A DNA stretch of 64,000 nucleotides. Source: Cardiocondyla obscurior (Eukaryota; Arthropoda; Insecta; Hymenoptera; Formicidae). The notes beneath the pieces are model-generated. The model had not been told where the DNA came from, did no database searches, and saw nothing but the letters and a program-made list of their open reading frames with translations. A program made the translations under genes and the position numbers. The first letter of the stretch is position 1. Every line of letters starts with the position of its first letter. The DNA is taken from positions 1-64,000 of the forward strand of contig NW_027228818.1 of the NCBI RefSeq assembly GCF_019399895.1. Reading direction: 5' to 3'. Positions 60,431-64,000 of the stretch are shown piece after piece.

Positions 60431-63400
60431 TCACCAGCGGCGCAAATGCGCCGGGGTGCCTCTATGTCTGCGCCTGATTGGCGCCCCTTGAGAGACCGAT
60501 GGGGCTATCTCCCCCCGACGGATTCTCTCATTATCCTCCTTCTGTGAAATAACGTTTTCACAGAAGGAGATAAACATATCTTTCTCGGCCTCTCCCCCCA
60601 CCACGGCTGATATGACCGCCGGGAGGGAGAGGTCCGGACCTAAGGCGCCAATTAGCGTCCTTCTCTCATTCGCGAAGGCCGGGCACTCGGCAAGTGTGTG
60701 ATCCGCCGAGTCCCGACCCCCGCCACACTCCCAACACTTAGGAGTTGGCTCTCGTCCTATGCGGCACAGGTAATCACCGAAGACACCATGTCCGGTGATC
60801 ACCTGTGCCGCCCTAAAGGGAATTTTCCTCTCCCTAACACCGTTCGTCCATTCTGACAGAAATGGGCGAACGGCGTGAACCACCCGATGACCTGGTGCGT
60901 CTAACGGCAACTGTGCCAACTTGGAACCCCATTCTTCCATAATCTGGCGATCCCCAATAACACGGAGTCTCGCCAGAACAGCCGGGGTTAAGGGAACCCC
61001 GCGTCTTAACATGAGGGACTTACGCCGATATCTTTCGGCGTAAGCCCTCGCAACTATATCGACGGGGAAGGCCCGCCATCACAAACGGCATCCGCCGCAG
61101 TCGTCCTATACAGACGGGCCACTCGAACGGCAAGCCTGCGATCAACTTGCCGCAGGCCGCTGAGCGCCCGCCTGTTGTTGGCGAGATCTTTTGCCCATAT
61201 CGGGGCGCCATAAAGGGCCACCGATCTCACTACTGCCGCATATAAACGACGGGCCTTCACCCCCGGCCCACCAAGATTTGGCATAATGCGCCCTAACGAG
61301 GCTGCGACTCGTCCCACTTTAGGTATAACGCGAGCAAAATGCTCGGAAAAACGCCAATGACTGTCCAGGTGGAGTCCGAGATACTTGAGAGTGTGACCCA
61401 CCTGGATAGGAACCCCCCCGATGAGGATGGAGGAAGGTGGAGGAGGACCGACAGAATGACCCATAAACCATAAGGCCTCCGTCTTATTAGCGGCCACTTC
61501 CAGGCCCATCTCGGCCAGAGTGTTGCACACCATACTAGTGGCAACCTCGGCCAGCGCGCGCGCTTCTTCCCAGTTCTGCCCCCGGGCCAGAACTAACGTA
61601 TCATCTGCGTAGCAACGCAGGCTGCAACCCGGGGGAAGGGGCAATCGTAGCACCCTGTCAAAGGCGAGGTTCCACAGGAGTGGCCCAAGAACAGAGCCCT
61701 GTGGAACCCCTCGCTCTATTCTCTTGTTGACGCGGCGACCATCCCTATTATTATAGGAAAGTACCCTGTTGTCAAGGTACTGACCTATGACCCGTCGAAG
61801 ATAATCAGGGACCCTGAAGTATTCGAGGGAGTCCCTGATGACTTTCCAGGGAGTTGAAGGCGTTGGATATGTCCAACGAGACGGCCAGTAACACGCTCCC
61901 CTCCTCTACTGTACTTTCCGCGAGGGCCCTAACCGACGCAATAGCGTCGATGGTTGACTTGCCCTCTCGGAAGCCGAACTGCTCCGACTGGAGCGGCGGG
62001 TCACCTTTGTTGATATGCTGGATGAGGCGGCACGAGATAATCCTCTCGTAAACCTTGCCAACCTCATCCAGCAGACAGATAGGCCTATACGCGGAGGGTT
62101 CTCCGGCTGCCCTACCTGGTTTAGGAATTAGAACCAGGTTGGCACGGCGCCATTCAGGTGGAAATACTCCGTCGCGCAGCAGGGAAGTAAAGATCCTGCC
62201 TGCCCGCGGCGCCAAACTAACGAGAGCTAGTGCAAGGGCTCCTCCTGGTACCCCATCAGGCCCAGGGGCCTTATTTGGGCGTATTCTTCTAACCACGGCG
62301 GTTAACTCTTCCTCAGTCACGTCACACACCCCATGAATCCAATCAGGAGAAGGTCCGGAAGGGAGAGGAGGTAAGTATGTCGCGCCACCAGTATCGGGTG
62401 GGAATAATCTATCTACTACAAACGCAGCCGTATGCGGCTCCAAACTCTCGGTTGCAGGAGGAGCTCTGGGACGCAGGCGACCGGTAACTATCCGGTAGGG
62501 ACGCCCCCAAGGGTCCTCATCGATGGATTGAAGCAACTCATCCCAGGCTTGGGTCTTGGCCTGCTTGATAGCCAAGCGTAGGGCCCGTCGCGCGTCACGG
62601 TAGGCCTCGTAGGCCGCCGTTGTATCCTCCACAGTCCCATGGCGACGCCTTTGGCGCGCGTACCGCCTCTGAGTTTGGACGGAGAACCGCCGAAGTGTGG
62701 CGATTTCTTCCGACCACCAATAAGCCCGTGTGTTAACACGGGGACCAGAACGAGGCATAGCGACCTCACATGCTCCACTAATTACCTCACAGAGCCAAGC
62801 TGCTCCATCCAAGGCACTGTCCCAAATAGGCTCATCCAGCCACGTGTATATGCCTAGAGCGGCAAGGAATTTGTCCTTATCGAACAATCGATAGGACCAT
62901 CTCACATTCTATTAGAGGAACGGAATTATACGTGCCTCGGGAGGCGGAGAGGGACATAAGGATGTACCTATGGTCGGATAGGGTTTCCAACTCTTCCGCC
63001 ACCCGCCAACCCTAACAAAAGCTCGCGCAGAGGAGATCCATGTGAGATCGACAATGGAGTCTCCTCTCCACGCAGAGCAAGTACTGGTGGACCCCTCGTT
63101 GACTATGAGAAGATCCAACTCGGCAGCCCATGCCGCCAACACTCCACCTCGTCTATCGGCTCTGAGGCAGCCCCAATCCGACGACTTGGCATTAAAATCG
63201 CCGGCTATAAGGAAAGGTTGAGGATATCTGGCACGAATAAAGGCGCTCATTGTATCGAGTCGCTCCTCAAATTCGAGAAGGCTCAGCGCAGGAGACGCGT
63301 AAACTCCCAAGATAAATAATGGGCCCCACTTGACACAGACCCACCCAGTTCCTCGCTCCACAGGGATACAGGGCCGGGTAAGCTGATTCCAGGTAATTGC

Positions 63401-63598
63401 AACGGAGTCCCGCTCATCGCTCGCCCAACAAGGATTGTCGGGGGGAACGCGGTAAGGCTCCGCCGCAATACCAACTCCACAACCACGCTCCACCAGGGAA
63501 TGAAGGAAAAGATCCTGTGCCTGGGAAGCGTGGTTTAAATTGGTCTGGAGAAGATTTAGGGCGGCGAAGGCTCGGCCGTATCGGTCTCCTCCAGACCG
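60431..63598 (-). pseudogene. E11 ORF2: endonuclease/reverse transcriptase, frameshifted
   Basis: The frame opens at 63598 in the -1 register over the last 43 nt of ORF1, with no AUG. First recognisable residues: AALNLLQTNLNHASQAQDLF. The endonuclease is open to about 62912 (GDFNAKSSDWG), where a shift follows. The 61805-62905 stretch covers RAYWWSEEIA, NKAPGPDGVPG, YRPICLLDEVG, FGFREGKSTIDAI and DISNAFN. A short loss near 61850 shifts the frame just after, at the E2 position reading NTLPWK. The palm with CYADDTLVLA (61600-61620), the thumb and the HGVFGDYLCRIG/CWECG knuckle follow in later frames. The stop is at 60431-60433. It is less damaged than E2. Confidence 0.88.
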
Positions 63599-64000
63599 CT
63601 ACCAACACTGGCTGATTTAGCCGTAAAGACCTTAGGAGGCCTTTGCTCTAAAGGTGGAGGATTTATGACCTCGACTTCCATAGTTTCTACCTCCTGAGGT
63701 GGATTGGAAGGAATAGGTGTCTTCTCGAGAACAGGTTGAGTGGCAGCCGTTTTCATACGGCTTTGGGCTTAACAATGCCACCCGCCCTAGTTTGTCTAGA
63801 TCGGGCGGAACAAGATGAACCACCCATCTTATGGGCAGCCGGTTTGCCTGCTTTGTTGCAGGCAGGACAAAAAGGGGCCTCACCACAATCAGCCGCCAGG
63901 TGGTCAGGAGCGCCGCAACGAAAGCAACATCTGCTCCTATCCTCGCTGTTAGGACAGCGTTCCCTAACATGTCCCCCCTGCAAGCATTTATAGCATTGCA
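63556..64000 (-). pseudogene. E11 ORF1 (Gag-like), C-terminal fragment
   Basis: This is the knuckle region and tail. The first knuckle is cut by the window edge (CLQGGHVRERC), followed by CCFRCGAPDHLAADC and CPACNKAGKPAAH. A one-base loss in a T-run near 63765 (four T in E2) shifts the frame before the acidic tail (METMEVEVINPPP, then GLEETDTAEPSPP). Stop TAA 63556-63558. Confidence 0.82.
63583..63597 (-). promoter_or_regulatory. GGAGG-loop hairpin before the ORF1 stop, E11
   Basis: GGUCU-GGAGG-AGACC in sense RNA, as in E2, at the opening of the ORF2 frame. Confidence 0.55.

Larger units (their letters stand above)
59688..64000 (-). mobile_element. E11: SART-like telomeric retrotransposon, cut by the window edge
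   Basis: The unit has a 29-base poly(T) (59688-59716), 3' UTR, frameshifted ORF2 and the C-terminal end of ORF1. It is the same family as E2 but with its own set of indels. Its poly(A) was separated from the E9 5' end by only GGTT before E10 inserted. Confidence 0.93.

Noticed and set aside
1..64000. Elements as TRAS-type rather than SART-type.
   Set aside because: The sense strand carries TTAGG and poly(A) is followed by GGTTAGG, the SART1 orientation; TRAS1 is described in the opposite one. Assignment rests on remembered literature and on the UAAUG junction, so it is kept as SART-like.

Overview
The window is eukaryotic, almost certainly from an arthropod with TTAGG telomeres. It contains no host gene that I can recognise. 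It is a head-to-tail array of eleven non-LTR retrotransposons of the R1 clade. All lie on the minus strand, and each is inserted in (CCTAA)n on the plus strand, i.e. (TTAGG)n read in the sense direction. Every complete unit has the same parts: a 5' self-cleaving-ribozyme-like fold, a structured 5' UTR, ORF1 (Gag-like with three zinc knuckles), ORF2 (AP endonuclease, reverse transcriptase, CCHC), a structured 3' UTR and poly(A) (poly(T) on the plus strand). Between units only 4 to 94 bases of telomeric repeat remain. Sense-strand poly(A) is followed by GGTTAGG, the SART1 orientation. Several units show the UAAUG or UAAAUG ORF1/ORF2 junction, as known for SART1. By telomere polarity the chromosome end should lie to the left.

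Layout, with element numbers in order along the plus strand: E1 1-1269 (5' part only); E2 1289-8174 (both ORFs decayed); E3 8189-15854 (ORF1 intact, ORF2 frameshifted), joined upstream to a foreign 1.6-kb leader at 15855-17483; E4 17498-25120 (ORF2 intact, ORF1 with one terminal frameshift); E5 25135-27804 (internal deletion derivative fusing an ORF1 start to an ORF2 end); E6 27899-35567 (both ORFs intact); E7 35577-42764 (decayed); E8 42779-45142 (5'-truncated); E9 45157-52006 (decayed); E10 52011-59674 (both ORFs intact, nearly identical to E6); E11 59688-64000 (cut by the window edge; same family as E2).

How the parts work together: ORF1 should bind the RNA and target it to telomeres. ORF2 should nick the telomeric repeat and reverse-transcribe from the 3' UTR. 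The 5' fold would release a precise RNA 5' end from a readthrough transcript. The boundaries fit this: elements that keep the fold end exactly at its predicted cleavage position, next to GGTT.

The most interesting signals are RNA structures supported by compensatory base changes between families: (1) an HDV-like double-pseudoknot fold at the 5' ends; (2) a long-range stem closing the 3' end next to poly(A); (3) a small hairpin with GGAGG in its loop just before the ORF1 stop in all families; (4) a hairpin with a fixed 8-nt loop repeated in the 5' UTR. Two families have no AUG for ORF2, which instead lies in the -1 frame with a 43-nt overlap. All fold claims come from reading the sequence by eye; no folding program or database search was run.
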